Below are positions 15,839 through 24,588 of a stretch of 64,000 nucleotides of DNA, piece by piece; within the stretch, counting starts at the first letter, position 1, and the number at the start of each line of letters is the position of its first letter. The DNA comes from UKL13-2 sp036394575 (lineage in GTDB: Bacteria; Pseudomonadota; Gammaproteobacteria; Burkholderiales; Usitatibacteraceae). The stretch is from contig DASWEY010000016.1 in the NCBI GenBank assembly GCA_036394575.1, positions 1 through 64,000 on the forward strand. The letters are read 5' to 3'. The notes below the pieces were generated by a model that was given only the letters and a program-made list of their open reading frames with translations, ran no database searches and was not told the DNA's origin. A program made the translations under genes and the position numbers.

Positions 15839-18664
15839 ATGAATACCGCAGCTGCTTCCACCCCGTCCGCTCTCACGACACTCGCCGCCGAGCTCGTCAA
15901 ATCGTTCGATCCGCAGGCCATTGAGGCCCGCTGGGCGCCGCAATGGGAAGCGCGCGGCTATTTCGCGCCGCGCTTCGACGAAGCCAGGGCCGACTACAGC
16001 ATCCAGCTGCCGCCGCCCAACGTCACGGGCGTGCTGCATATGGGCCACGCCTTCAACCAGACCATCATGGACGGCCTGACGCGCTATCACCGCATGCGCG
16101 GCGACAACACCGCCTGGATTCCCGGCACCGACCACGCCGGCATCGCCACCCAGATCGTGGTCGAGCGCCAATTGGAAGCGCAAGGCATCAAGCGCAAGGA
16201 GTTGGGCCGCGAGAGGTTCAACGAGCGCGTCTGGCAATGGCGCGAGAAATCCGGTGGCACCATCACCCAGCAAATGCGCCGCCTCGGCGCCTCGGTGGAT
16301 TGGTCGCGTGAATACTTCACCATGGATGAGGGCCTCAACAGGACCGTCACCGATGTGTTCGTGAAGCTGTATGAAGACGGCATGATCTATCGCGGCAACC
16401 GCCTGGTGAACTGGGATCCCAAGCTGCTGACGGCGGTGAGCGATCTGGAGGTGGTCAGCGAGGAAGAAGACGGCTCGCTGTGGCATATCCGCTATCCTTT
16501 GGCTGATGGTTCGGGTTCGCTGACGGTCGCCACCACGCGCCCGGAAACCATGCTCGGCGATACCGCCGTGATGGTGCATCCGGAAGACGAGCGCTACCAG
16601 CATTTGATCGGCAAGATGCTGGCCCTGCCCTTGTCGGATCGGCAGATCCCGATCATCGCGGATGATTATGTCGATCGCGAGTTCGGCACCGGCTGCGTCA
16701 AGGTCACGCCGGCGCATGACTTCAACGACTTCGAAGTCGGCAAACGCCACGGCTTGCCGATGATCAGCATCCTGACGCTCGATGCCACCGTCAACGACAA
16801 CGCGCCCGCTGCGTACCGCGGTCTGAACCGCTTCGTCGCGCGCAAGAAAATCGTCGCCGATCTGGAAGCGATTGGCCTGCTGGAAAGCGTCAAGCCGCAC
16901 AAATTGATGGTGCCGCGCTGCGAGCGCACCGGCGAAATCGTCGAGCCGATGCTGACCTGGCAATGGTATGTGGCCATGTCGAAGCCGGCGCCGGCCGGGC
17001 ATTTCCACGCCGGCAAATCGATGGCGGAAATGGCTTTGCAGCAAGCCGCCAACGGCGAACTGCGCTTCATTCCCGACAACTGGGTCAATACCTGGAACCA
17101 CTGGCTGAACAATATCCAGGACTGGTGCGTATCGCGCCAACTGTGGTGGGGCCACCAGATCCCAGCCTGGCACGACGAGGATGGCAACCACTACGTTGCG
17201 CGCAGCGAGGCCGAGGCGCAGGCCAAGGCGCCGGGCAAGAAACTGACGCGCGACCCCGATGTGCTCGACACCTGGTTCTCCTCGGCCCTGGTGCCCTTTT
17301 CCACCCTGGGCTGGCCGCAGCAGACGCCAGAACTGAAGCATTTCCTGCCTTCCTCAGTATTGGTGACCGGCCACGAGATCATTTTTTTCTGGGTCGCGCG
17401 CATGGTGGCGATGACCAACTATTTCTGCGGCAAGGTGCCGTTCAGGGACGTCTACATCCACGGCATCGTGCGCGACGCCGAGGGCAAGAAGATGTCCAAA
17501 TCCGAGGGCAACACCATCGACCCGGTGGATCTGATCCAGGGCATCGGCCTCGATGCCTTGGTGGAGAAATCCACCTCGGGCCTGCGCCGTCCGCAGGATG
17601 CGCCCAAGATCGCCAATCGCGTCAAGAAACAATTCCCCGAGGGCATGCCGGCCTATGGCGCCGATGCGCTGCGCTTCACCATGGCGAGCTACGCCAGCCT
17701 CGGCCGCAATATCAATTTCGATTTCAAGCGCTGCGAAGGCTATCGCAATTTCTGCAACAAGCTGTGGAACGCGACGCGCTTTGTGATGATGAATGTCGAG
17801 GGCAAGGATGTCGGCCTCGACGAGTCGCTGCCGGTTTCACTGTCGATGGTCGATAAATGGATCATCAGCAGCCTGCAGCGCACCGAGGCCGAGGTCGCCA
17901 AGGGCTTTGCCGAATATCGCTTCGACAATATCGCCGGCGCCCTCTACAAATTCGCCTGGGAAGAATATTGCGATTGGTATCTCGAACTCGCCAAGGTGCA
18001 ATTGCAGAACGGCAATGAGGCGGAACAACGCGGCACACGCCGCACCCTGCTGCGCATCCTCGAAGCCACGCTGCGCCTCGCGCATCCGATCATCCCGTTC
18101 ATCACGGAAGAGCTGTGGCAAAAGGTCGCGCCGCTGGCCGGCAAGACCGGCGACACCATCATGCTGGCGCCCTATCCGCAATCGCAGGCGGAGAAGATCG
18201 ATATCGCCGCCGAGGCCGCCGTTGAAAAATTGAAACTGTTCACCAATGAAATCCGCAATCTGCGCGGCGAATCGAATTTGTCGCCGGGCGCGAAAGTGCC
18301 GCTGATCATGGAAGGCGCATCGGCCGATCTGGCGGCGATGGTGCCGTACCTGAAGGCGCTGGGACGGATTTCGGATGTGGAACTTGTGAGCGCTTTGCCG
18401 AATATCGATGCGCCGTCCAAGCTCGTCGATGGCGTGCGTTTGATGTTGAAGATCGAAGTCAACAAGGACGAGGAGCGGGCGCGTTTGCGCAAGGAAAAAA
18501 CACGCCTCGAAATCGAAGTCACCAAGGCGCTGGCCAAGACTTCGAATGAGAGTTTCATGCAGCGCGCGCCGGAGGCGGTGCGGCAGCAGGAAGTCACTCG
18601 ACTGGCGGATTTTCAGGCGAAGTTGAAGGATGCGGAAGCGCAGCTGGCGAAGTTGAAGGCTTGA
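15839..18664 (+). CDS. valS: valyl-tRNA synthetase
   Basis: 941-aa class I aminoacyl-tRNA synthetase that charges tRNA-Val and edits threonine. The HIGH-type motif is HMGH within PPPNVTGVLHMGHAFN, and the KMSKS loop is GKKMSKSEGN. The CP1 editing domain (ATTRPETMLGDTAVMVHPED) lies between them. The anticodon-binding domain follows, and the C-terminal about 70 residues form the coiled-coil arm typical of ValRS. Length is normal. A hairpin repeat begins 12 bp after the stop. Confidence 0.97.
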   Translation: MNTAAASTPSALTTLAAELVKSFDPQAIEARWAPQWEARGYFAPRFDEARADYSIQLPPPNVTGVLHMGHAFNQTIMDGLTRYHRMRGDNTAWIPGTDHAGIATQIVVERQLEAQGIKRKELGRERFNERVWQWREKSGGTITQQMRRLGASVDWSREYFTMDEGLNRTVTDVFVKLYEDGMIYRGNRLVNWDPKLLTAVSDLEVVSEEEDGSLWHIRYPLADGSGSLTVATTRPETMLGDTAVMVHPEDERYQHLIGKMLALPLSDRQIPIIADDYVDREFGTGCVKVTPAHDFNDFEVGKRHGLPMISILTLDATVNDNAPAAYRGLNRFVARKKIVADLEAIGLLESVKPHKLMVPRCERTGEIVEPMLTWQWYVAMSKPAPAGHFHAGKSMAEMALQQAANGELRFIPDNWVNTWNHWLNNIQDWCVSRQLWWGHQIPAWHDEDGNHYVARSEAEAQAKAPGKKLTRDPDVLDTWFSSALVPFSTLGWPQQTPELKHFLPSSVLVTGHEIIFFWVARMVAMTNYFCGKVPFRDVYIHGIVRDAEGKKMSKSEGNTIDPVDLIQGIGLDALVEKSTSGLRRPQDAPKIANRVKKQFPEGMPAYGADALRFTMASYASLGRNINFDFKRCEGYRNFCNKLWNATRFVMMNVEGKDVGLDESLPVSLSMVDKWIISSLQRTEAEVAKGFAEYRFDNIAGALYKFAWEEYCDWYLELAKVQLQNGNEAEQRGTRRTLLRILEATLRLAHPIIPFITEELWQKVAPLAGKTGDTIMLAPYPQSQAEKIDIAAEAAVEKLKLFTNEIRNLRGESNLSPGAKVPLIMEGASADLAAMVPYLKALGRISDVELVSALPNIDAPSKLVDGVRLMLKIEVNKDEERARLRKEKTRLEIEVTKALAKTSNESFMQRAPEAVRQQEVTRLADFQAKLKDAEAQLAKLKA

Positions 18665-18676
18665 AATCGAAAGGCC

Positions 18677-18744
18677 AAACTCCAGCATTGGCGCGGCTTT
18701 CCAGGAATTTTTGCTCCAAACGCCGCGCCAAATGGCGTTCTACG
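18677..18744 (+). repeat. dispersed hairpin repeat, copy 3
   Basis: Starts 12 bp after the valS stop with AAACTCCAGCATTGGCGCGG and ends with the family right end CCGCGCCAAATGGCGTTC, followed by a run of seven T. The arms pair imperfectly. The hairpin plus T run suits termination of valS transcription. Confidence 0.75.
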
Positions 18745-18778
18745 TTTTTTTGTTTGATTTCTGCAAGCTCTTAACTAT

Positions 18779-18862
18779 GTCGCCCCGGATTTAGTCCGGG
18801 GCCCACTAAGTTTGCGCTCGCGTGGTATCAAAATTGGATCCCGGACTAAATCCGGGATGACA
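18779..18862. repeat. MITE-like element with inverted CCCGGATTTAGTCCGGG ends
   Basis: About 84 bp bounded by two inverted copies of a palindrome (CCCCGGATTTAGTCCGGGG at the left, CCCGGACTAAATCCGGG at the right), each inside a GTC...CCA context. It has no coding capacity. The symmetrical ends suggest a small mobile or REP-pair element inserted between valS and the MFS gene. Confidence 0.6.
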
Positions 18863-18924
18863 CGGTTCCTAAGGCTTGAGCGCTTTCATAACAGCGAGCG
18901 CGGAAGCCCCGAAGTCAAATTGCC

Positions 18925-20199
18925 ATGAAACTCCCCGACGCCCTCCGCTCCCTGCGCTCCCCCAACTTCCGTGCCTACTACATCGGCCAGGCGGTGTCGC
19001 AGCTGGGTTCCTGGATGCAGTCTGTCGCCATCACCTGGCTGGCCTACCGGCTCAGCGGCTCGACCGCGACCACCGGCATGATCGGCTTCCTGGCGATGGC
19101 GCCCTACATCTTCGTCACACCGATCGCCGGCGCGCTGTCAGACCGCGTCAGCCGCCGCAAGGTGCTGATCGTGGTGCAATGCTCGCTGCTGGTGCTGGCC
19201 GTGGCGCTGGCGAGCGTTACCGCGACCGGCCACATCACCATTCCCCTGCTGGGTACCCTGGCCTTCACGCAAGGCGTTCTCAATGGCGTGGAAGTGCCGA
19301 CGCGCCACGCATTCTTTGTGCAGCTGATCGAGGACCGGCAGGATCTGCCGAACGCAATCGCGCTCAATTCCATCAACATCAATTCGACACGCCTGATCGG
19401 CCCAGCCATCGGCGGCTTGCTGATCGCGGGCGTTGGCGAGGCCGCCTGCTTCGGCATCAATGCGATCACCTACCTCGCGGTGCTGGTGCAGTTGCTGCGC
19501 ATTCGTGTGCATGAGCCGAAGAAAAACCCCGGCGGGCAATCCCTGCTCAAGGATCTTGTCGAAGGCTGGCGCTTCGGCTTTTCGCAGCCGGTGGTGCGCA
19601 TTCTGGTGATCATGGTCGGCGCGGTGTCGTTCGCGGTCAGCCCCTACACCATCCTGATGCCGGCGATCTCGATCGGCACTTTCAACCGCGGCGCGGAACT
19701 GAACGGCCTGTTCATCAGCTGCGTGGGCATCGGCGCATTGACCGGCGCCATCATCCTCGCGCGCCGCCCCAATGTGCGCGGCTTGACGCGCTGGGTGGCC
19801 TACACCGCGTCGATCGCGGCGCTGGGCATCATCGGCTTTTCCTTCTCGCGCAATATCTGGCTCTCGTTCCTGTTCATGGCCATGACCGGCATGGGCCTGA
19901 TGGGCACTTCCGTCTGCGTCAACACCATCATCCAGACCATCGTCGATGAAGACAAGCGCGGGCGCGTGGTCAGCATTTATTCGACCTTCTTCATCGGCTC
20001 GGCGCCGCTGGGGCATCTGGCGGCGGGCTGGCTGGCCGAGCATATCGGCGCGCCGCGCACCTTCCTCGCCTGCGGCCTGTTCTGCGCGCTGGCCACCATC
20101 GTCTATGTATTCAAGCTGCCGACGCTACGGCTGCACATCCGTCCGCTGTACGCCGCGCGCGGTATCATCCCGGCACCCGATACGGAGATTCAAAAATGA
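18925..20199 (+). CDS. MFS transporter (EntS/MFS_3-like)
   Basis: 424-aa inner-membrane protein with about 12 predicted helices. The start FRAYYIGQAVSQLGSWMQSVAITWL is typical of the EntS/MFS_3 group of exporters, and the loop 2-3 motif appears as GALSDRVSRRKVL. The substrate is not predictable; relatives export siderophores or drugs. Its stop overlaps the start of the enoyl-CoA hydratase gene (ATGA), so the two are probably translated from one message. It is preceded by two repeat elements rather than an obvious promoter. Confidence 0.87.
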   Translation: MKLPDALRSLRSPNFRAYYIGQAVSQLGSWMQSVAITWLAYRLSGSTATTGMIGFLAMAPYIFVTPIAGALSDRVSRRKVLIVVQCSLLVLAVALASVTATGHITIPLLGTLAFTQGVLNGVEVPTRHAFFVQLIEDRQDLPNAIALNSININSTRLIGPAIGGLLIAGVGEAACFGINAITYLAVLVQLLRIRVHEPKKNPGGQSLLKDLVEGWRFGFSQPVVRILVIMVGAVSFAVSPYTILMPAISIGTFNRGAELNGLFISCVGIGALTGAIILARRPNVRGLTRWVAYTASIAALGIIGFSFSRNIWLSFLFMAMTGMGLMGTSVCVNTIIQTIVDEDKRGRVVSIYSTFFIGSAPLGHLAAGWLAEHIGAPRTFLACGLFCALATIVYVFKLPTLRLHIRPLYAARGIIPAPDTEIQK

Positions 20200-20987
20200 G
20201 CGACATCATCCTGTTTTCGCAGCAAGACAGCATCGGCACGCTGACCTTCAATCGTCCGCAGGTATTCAATGCGATGAACGATGAAATGATCGTGGCCCTG
20301 CGCGACATCACCGCCACCCTGCTGGACTCGACCACGCTGCGCGTCCTGATTGTCAAAGGCGCCGGCAAGGCCTTCCTGGCGGGCGGCGATGTGGCCATGT
20401 TCCATGCCCGCAAGGACGATCCCACCCTGCCCGCCACCGTCAAGCCGCTGGGCGACGCCCTGCATACGGGCATCATCAATATCCGCAACCTGCCGTTCCC
20501 GGTGATCGCGCAGATTCACGGCGCGGTCGCCGGCGCGGGCCTCAGCCTGGCCCTGGCCTGCGACTTCACCGTCGCCGCCGAGGGCACGCAATTCAATTCC
20601 GCCTACAGCAAGATCGGCCTGTCGCCCGACGGCGGCAGCACCTTCTTCCTGCCGCGCATTGTCGGCATGCGCAAGGCGACCGAGCTGATCATGCTGGCCG
20701 AGGCGGTGGACGCCAAGAAAGCCTTGGAGCTGGGACTGGTCAGCCGGGTTGTCGCCGCCGACAAACTCGAGGAAGAAGTGATGCAACTGGCGACGCGTCT
20801 CGCCGGCGGCGCCACCCAGGCCTATGCGCGCGCCAAGCGCCTGCTCAACCAGTCATTCGAAACACCGATGAAGCAGCATCTCGACGACGAGATTGCGTTC
20901 TTTGCCGAATGCGCCGGAACCGATGATTTCAAGGAAGGCGTGACGGCTTTCGTGGAGAAGCGCGCGCCGCATTTTACCGGGAAGTAA
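20196..20987 (+). CDS. enoyl-CoA hydratase/isomerase family protein
   Basis: 263-aa crotonase-fold protein. The oxyanion-hole segments are visible as GAGKAFLAGGDVAMF and IHGAVAGAGLSLALACDF. The second catalytic-Glu position appears not to be Glu (NSAYSKIGLSPDGG has Asp nearby), so the exact reaction, hydration or isomerisation, is uncertain. It overlaps the MFS transporter by 4 bp and converges with the tusA-like gene 13 bp away. The translational coupling to an exporter is unusual for a beta-oxidation enzyme and may reflect a shared substrate or chance. Confidence 0.85.
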   Translation: MSDIILFSQQDSIGTLTFNRPQVFNAMNDEMIVALRDITATLLDSTTLRVLIVKGAGKAFLAGGDVAMFHARKDDPTLPATVKPLGDALHTGIINIRNLPFPVIAQIHGAVAGAGLSLALACDFTVAAEGTQFNSAYSKIGLSPDGGSTFFLPRIVGMRKATELIMLAEAVDAKKALELGLVSRVVAADKLEEEVMQLATRLAGGATQAYARAKRLLNQSFETPMKQHLDDEIAFFAECAGTDDFKEGVTAFVEKRAPHFTGK

Positions 20988-21000
20988 TACCGGCCGACAA

Positions 21001-21237
21001 CTAACGCTTGGCGATGACGAAGGTAAATTCGCTGGGCGTCTCGGTGGAGGACACCAGCGGATTGCCGGTCTGCTTGCAGAAGGCGGCAAAGTCCTTCACC
21101 GCGCCCGGATCGGTGGCGACCACGCGCAGGGTTTGCCCGGATTCCATATCCGCCAGCGCCTTCTTGGCGCGCAGGATCGGCAAGGGGCAATTCAGGCCTT
21201 TGACATCCAAGTCTTTGTCGATATGGGCGGTGGTCAT
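21001..21237 (-). CDS. TusA-family sulfurtransferase
   Basis: 78-aa protein of the TusA/SirA fold. The persulfide-carrying Cys17 lies in the signature GLNCPLPILRAKKAL. TusA proteins shuttle sulfane sulfur in tRNA thiolation, sulfur oxidation or molybdenum cofactor assembly. The start at 21237 (MTTAHIDKDLDV) gives family length. In this window possible partners are the rhodanese domain of the neighbouring chrB product, the soxXA pair and moaC, but none is operonic with it. It is transcribed away from chrB, with about 270 bp between them. Confidence 0.9.
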   Translation of the reverse strand: MTTAHIDKDLDVKGLNCPLPILRAKKALADMESGQTLRVVATDPGAVKDFAAFCKQTGNPLVSSTETPSEFTFVIAKR

Positions 21238-21509
21238 GATGCGTCCTTTTGCAGATGTATTCGAAAGCGGGTCACGAAATATACCAGAGCAGACCGGAAA
21301 ATATTGTCCGCCGGACTGCATATGGCGACGACGCGGCAAATCTCCAGCACCCCGCCGGCACACTTTGCCGCCGGTTGCAGGAATCGGCCAAAGTTCATTA
21401 CACTGTGAACGTCGGGACTTAACAGACTCCCGGTGGCTGCAGGCATTGCAGCGATGTACAAGACGGTGTCCCGTCCAAGCTCTGTCTCCCTCTCACCGAC
21501 GAGGACACC

Positions 21510-22337
21510 ATGGACACCCTTACTTCCCCTGTTTCCGTTTCCCGGCTTCAAGCGCATCTCGGCCGTGCCGACGCCCCCCTGTTGATCGATGTGCGCCGGC
21601 AGGCCGCATTCGAGACCGACGCGCAAATGATTGCCGGCGCCACCTGGCGCGACCCGTTCACGGTCGCCGATTGGGCAAAATTCCTGCCGCGGCATCGCGA
21701 GGTCGTCGTGTACTGCGTGCACGGGCACGAGGTCAGCAAGAATGCGGCCGCCGCCCTGGAAACCCATGGCATCAAGGCGCGCTATCTTGAAGGCGGCATC
21801 GAACAATGGCGCGCGGGCGGCGGCATGCTGTGCCGCAAGGCGGCGGCGCTGAATATTCCGTCCGGCGTCAATCAGCCGACGGTCTGGGTGACGCGCGAAC
21901 GCCCGAAGATCGATCGCATCGCCTGCCCCTGGCTGATCCGCCGTTTCATCGACCCGCTGGCTGAATTTTTGTATGTACCCGCTTCCAGCGTGACCTCGGT
22001 TGCCGGGGAAAGAACGGCGATTCCCTACGATGTACCCGGCGTGCAGTTCACGCATCGCGGCGATTTTTGCAGCTTCGATGCCCTGATCGCCGATTTCGCG
22101 CTGGAAGATGCGGCGCTGGGCGATCTCGCCAGCATCGTCCGCGGCGCCGATACCGGCATGCCCGAACTCACGCCGCAATCGCCGGGGTTGCTGGCGGTAT
22201 CGCTGGGGCTTTCGGCGCTGTATGCCGACGACCATGAGATGCTGACGCAAGGCATGATCGTTTACGATGCGCTCTACGCTTGGCTCAAGTCCGCCCGCGC
22301 CGAAATCCACAATGCCGATCTGTTTAAGCGCCCATGA
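21510..22337 (+). CDS. chrB: rhodanese-ChrB chromate resistance protein
   Basis: 275-aa fusion of an N-terminal rhodanese domain (about residues 1-110) and a C-terminal ChrB domain (about 125-260). The rhodanese active loop is YCVHGHEV with its Cys intact. The ChrB part has the block PKIDRIACPWLIRRFIDP. ChrB-type proteins are linked to chromate sensing or resistance. A GAGGA stretch lies just ahead of the ATG. chrA follows 9 bp after the stop, so the two form an operon. The rhodanese domain suggests a thiol or sulfane-sulfur step, which is inference. Confidence 0.88.
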   Translation: MDTLTSPVSVSRLQAHLGRADAPLLIDVRRQAAFETDAQMIAGATWRDPFTVADWAKFLPRHREVVVYCVHGHEVSKNAAAALETHGIKARYLEGGIEQWRAGGGMLCRKAAALNIPSGVNQPTVWVTRERPKIDRIACPWLIRRFIDPLAEFLYVPASSVTSVAGERTAIPYDVPGVQFTHRGDFCSFDALIADFALEDAALGDLASIVRGADTGMPELTPQSPGLLAVSLGLSALYADDHEMLTQGMIVYDALYAWLKSARAEIHNADLFKRP

Positions 22338-22346
22338 TAAACGCCC

Positions 22347-23696
22347 ATGAATAAAACCAGCCCCATCTCATTCAACACCGCACTGCGTTTCTGGCTGCGC
22401 CTGGGCTTCATCAGCTTCGGCGGGCCGGCAGGCCAGATCGCGATCATGCACCGCGAACTGGTCGAAGAAAAACGCTGGATTTCGGAACAGCGTTTCCTGC
22501 ACGCGCTGAATTACTGCATGGTGCTGCCCGGGCCCGAGGCGCAACAGCTGGCCACCTATATCGGCTGGCTGATGCACGGCACCTGGGGCGGCATCGTCGC
22601 CGGCGGCTTGTTCGTGCTGCCTTCGCTATTCATCCTGATCGCACTGTCGTGGATCTATCTCGCTTTCGGCGCCATTCCGGTGGTGGCCGGCATGCTGTAC
22701 GGCATCAAGCCGGCGGTGACCGCGATCGTGCTGTTTGCTGCTTGGCGCATCGGCAGCCGCACGCTGAAGAATGCCTGGCTGATGGCGATTTGCATCGCCG
22801 CATTCGCCGCCATCTTTGTGTTCGCCGCACCGTTCCCGGCTATCGTCATCGCCGCCGCCCTGCTGGGTGCGCTGGGCGGCAAATATCTGCCGCAAAAATT
22901 TTCTCCAGGCGGTGGGCATGGAAACAAGGCGGAGGCCGATGGCGCGGACAACGCCATCATCGGCGACCATACGCCCACGCCACCGCATGCACTGTTTCGC
23001 TGGAGCCGCCTTGGCGCCTATCTCGCGGCCGGATTGGGTCTGTGGGCCGGCGCCTTGCTGTTACTGATTGCCACTGTCGGCTGGCAGGGCACGCTCACGC
23101 AAATGGGCTGGTTCTTCACCAAGGCGGCGATGCTGACCTTCGGCGGCGCCTATGCGGTGCTTCCCTATGTCTATCAAGGTGCGGTAGATGGTTATCAATG
23201 GCTGACACCGCATCAGATGATCGATGGCCTGGCGCTCGGCGAAACCACGCCCGGCCCGCTGATCATGGTGGTGGCCTTTGTCGGTTTTGTCGGCGGCTGG
23301 AGCAAACAGATTCTGGGCGCGGACGGCCTGTTTTTAGCCGGCACGCTGGCCGCCTCGGTGGTGACCTTCTTTACCTTCCTGCCCTCGTTCCTGTTCATCC
23401 TGATCGGCGGACCGGTGATCGAGACCACGCATGGTCAATTGAAATTCACCGCGCCGCTGACGGCCATCACTGCCGCCGTGGTCGGCGTGATCGTCAACCT
23501 GGCGGTGTTCTTTGCATGGAAAGTGTGGTGGCCGCATGGCGCCACAGCCACGCCATTCGCCGGCGGCTTCGAGTGGTTCGCGGCGCTGCTCACCGCGGCG
23601 GCCAGCCTCGCGCTGTTTCGCTTCAAGGTCGGCGTGATTCCGGTGATTGCCGCCTGCGCGGCTGCCGGAGTCATCAAAACCTTCGCCGGCATTTGA
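22347..23696 (+). CDS. chrA: chromate transporter ChrA
   Basis: 449-aa inner-membrane CHR-family protein that exports chromate. Both homologous halves are present: the first carries FGGPAGQIAIMHRELVEEKRW, the second FGGAYAVLPYVYQGAVD with GLALGETTPGPLIMV. About ten membrane segments are predicted. A charged linker with histidines (about residues 190-212) separates the halves. It lies 9 bp downstream of chrB and is followed by a hairpin repeat. The full-length two-domain form and the ChrB partner support chromate rather than another oxyanion, though sulfate-like substrates cannot be excluded. Confidence 0.92.
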   Translation: MNKTSPISFNTALRFWLRLGFISFGGPAGQIAIMHRELVEEKRWISEQRFLHALNYCMVLPGPEAQQLATYIGWLMHGTWGGIVAGGLFVLPSLFILIALSWIYLAFGAIPVVAGMLYGIKPAVTAIVLFAAWRIGSRTLKNAWLMAICIAAFAAIFVFAAPFPAIVIAAALLGALGGKYLPQKFSPGGGHGNKAEADGADNAIIGDHTPTPPHALFRWSRLGAYLAAGLGLWAGALLLLIATVGWQGTLTQMGWFFTKAAMLTFGGAYAVLPYVYQGAVDGYQWLTPHQMIDGLALGETTPGPLIMVVAFVGFVGGWSKQILGADGLFLAGTLAASVVTFFTFLPSFLFILIGGPVIETTHGQLKFTAPLTAITAAVVGVIVNLAVFFAWKVWWPHGATATPFAGGFEWFAALLTAAASLALFRFKVGVIPVIAACAAAGVIKTFAGI

Positions 23697-23701
23697 GAAA
23701 T

Positions 23702-23771
23702 GCAAAGTCCGCCCTGGGCGCGGTGTTTGAGGCATTTTTGCCTCGAACACCGCGCCAAATGGCGTTCTACG
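23702..23771 (+). repeat. dispersed hairpin repeat, copy 4
   Basis: Begins about 6 bp after the chrA stop. The core GGCGCGGTGTTTGAGGCA is followed by the near-complement TGCCTCGAACACCGCGCC, then the conserved right end AAATGGCGTTCTACG and a T run. This is the most symmetrical copy in the core and a good terminator candidate for chrBA. Confidence 0.75.
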
Positions 23772-23910
23772 CTATTTTTTTGAAATTCCCCAGCAACAAA
23801 TTTCCTTATTCCAGCGCTGGCATCCAGCCCTGCGTATATTTAAAACCTACAGAGGATTGGGTCCCAACCTACACCGGGACGACGGCGGTCTCAGGCGCCG
23901 GTTTTCTTCA

Positions 23911-24399
23911 TCAGCCCGCGGCGCGATAGTCGCCGGATTTGCCGCCGGATTTTTCAATGAGGCGGATATCGGAAATCGTCATGCCGCGATCGACGGCCTT
24001 GACCATATCGTAGATCGTCAGCAGACCGGCGCTGACCGCGGTCAGCGCTTCCATTTCCACGCCGGTGCGGCCGATGGTTTCCACGGTAGCGCGGCACTCG
24101 ATGGTGGAGGCGCCTTCGTCGGCGATGAATTCAACCACCACCTTGGTGATCGCCAGCGGATGCGACAGGGGAATGAGGTCCGGCGTGCGTTTGGCGCCCT
24201 GGATGGCGGCGACGCGCGCAATCCCCAATACATCGCCTTTCTTCGCACCGCCGCTCTCGATCAATGCGAAAGTCGCCGGCAGCATATGAATGCGGCCGCT
24301 GGCCACCCCTACGCGGTGGGTTTCGGCCTTGCCGCCGACATCGACCATATGGGCCCGGCCGCTCTCGTCAAAGTGATTCAGCTTGTTCATTTCGGTCAT
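23911..24399 (-). CDS. moaC: cyclic pyranopterin monophosphate synthase MoaC
   Basis: 162-aa MoaC, which with MoaA converts GTP to cyclic pyranopterin monophosphate in molybdenum cofactor synthesis. Conserved blocks are FDESGRAHMVDV, AKRTPDLIPLSHPL, TVETIGRTGVEMEALTA and the C-terminal EKSGGKSG. Length is typical. It stands alone on the minus strand, divergent from the protease gene. The only other Mo-related hint in the window is the TusA-like protein. About 210 bp of repeat-containing DNA separates it from chrA. Confidence 0.95.
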   Translation of the reverse strand: MTEMNKLNHFDESGRAHMVDVGGKAETHRVGVASGRIHMLPATFALIESGGAKKGDVLGIARVAAIQGAKRTPDLIPLSHPLAITKVVVEFIADEGASTIECRATVETIGRTGVEMEALTAVSAGLLTIYDMVKAVDRGMTISDIRLIEKSGGKSGDYRAAG

Positions 24400-24588
24400 G
24401 GTCCTCGCTGATTGCTACAATCTTCGAATTCCCTGAACATTCCGTCGGGAACTCGGTCCTGCGGCGGGCATCTGAACCGCATCAGGCTGCGTCAAGCGGT
24501 ATTGTCTCTCGAAAGTCATGTCTTGCTGCCGAACTTGTTTTCCGCACCGCCAATATTACCGGCCCGCGCCATCACGCTGCGCCAGCGC

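Noticed and set aside
15320..17341. 673-codon open frame antisense to valS
   Set aside because: It lies opposite holC/valS in GC-rich DNA and its sequence is low-complexity His/Arg/Gly with no domain; it is a codon-bias shadow.
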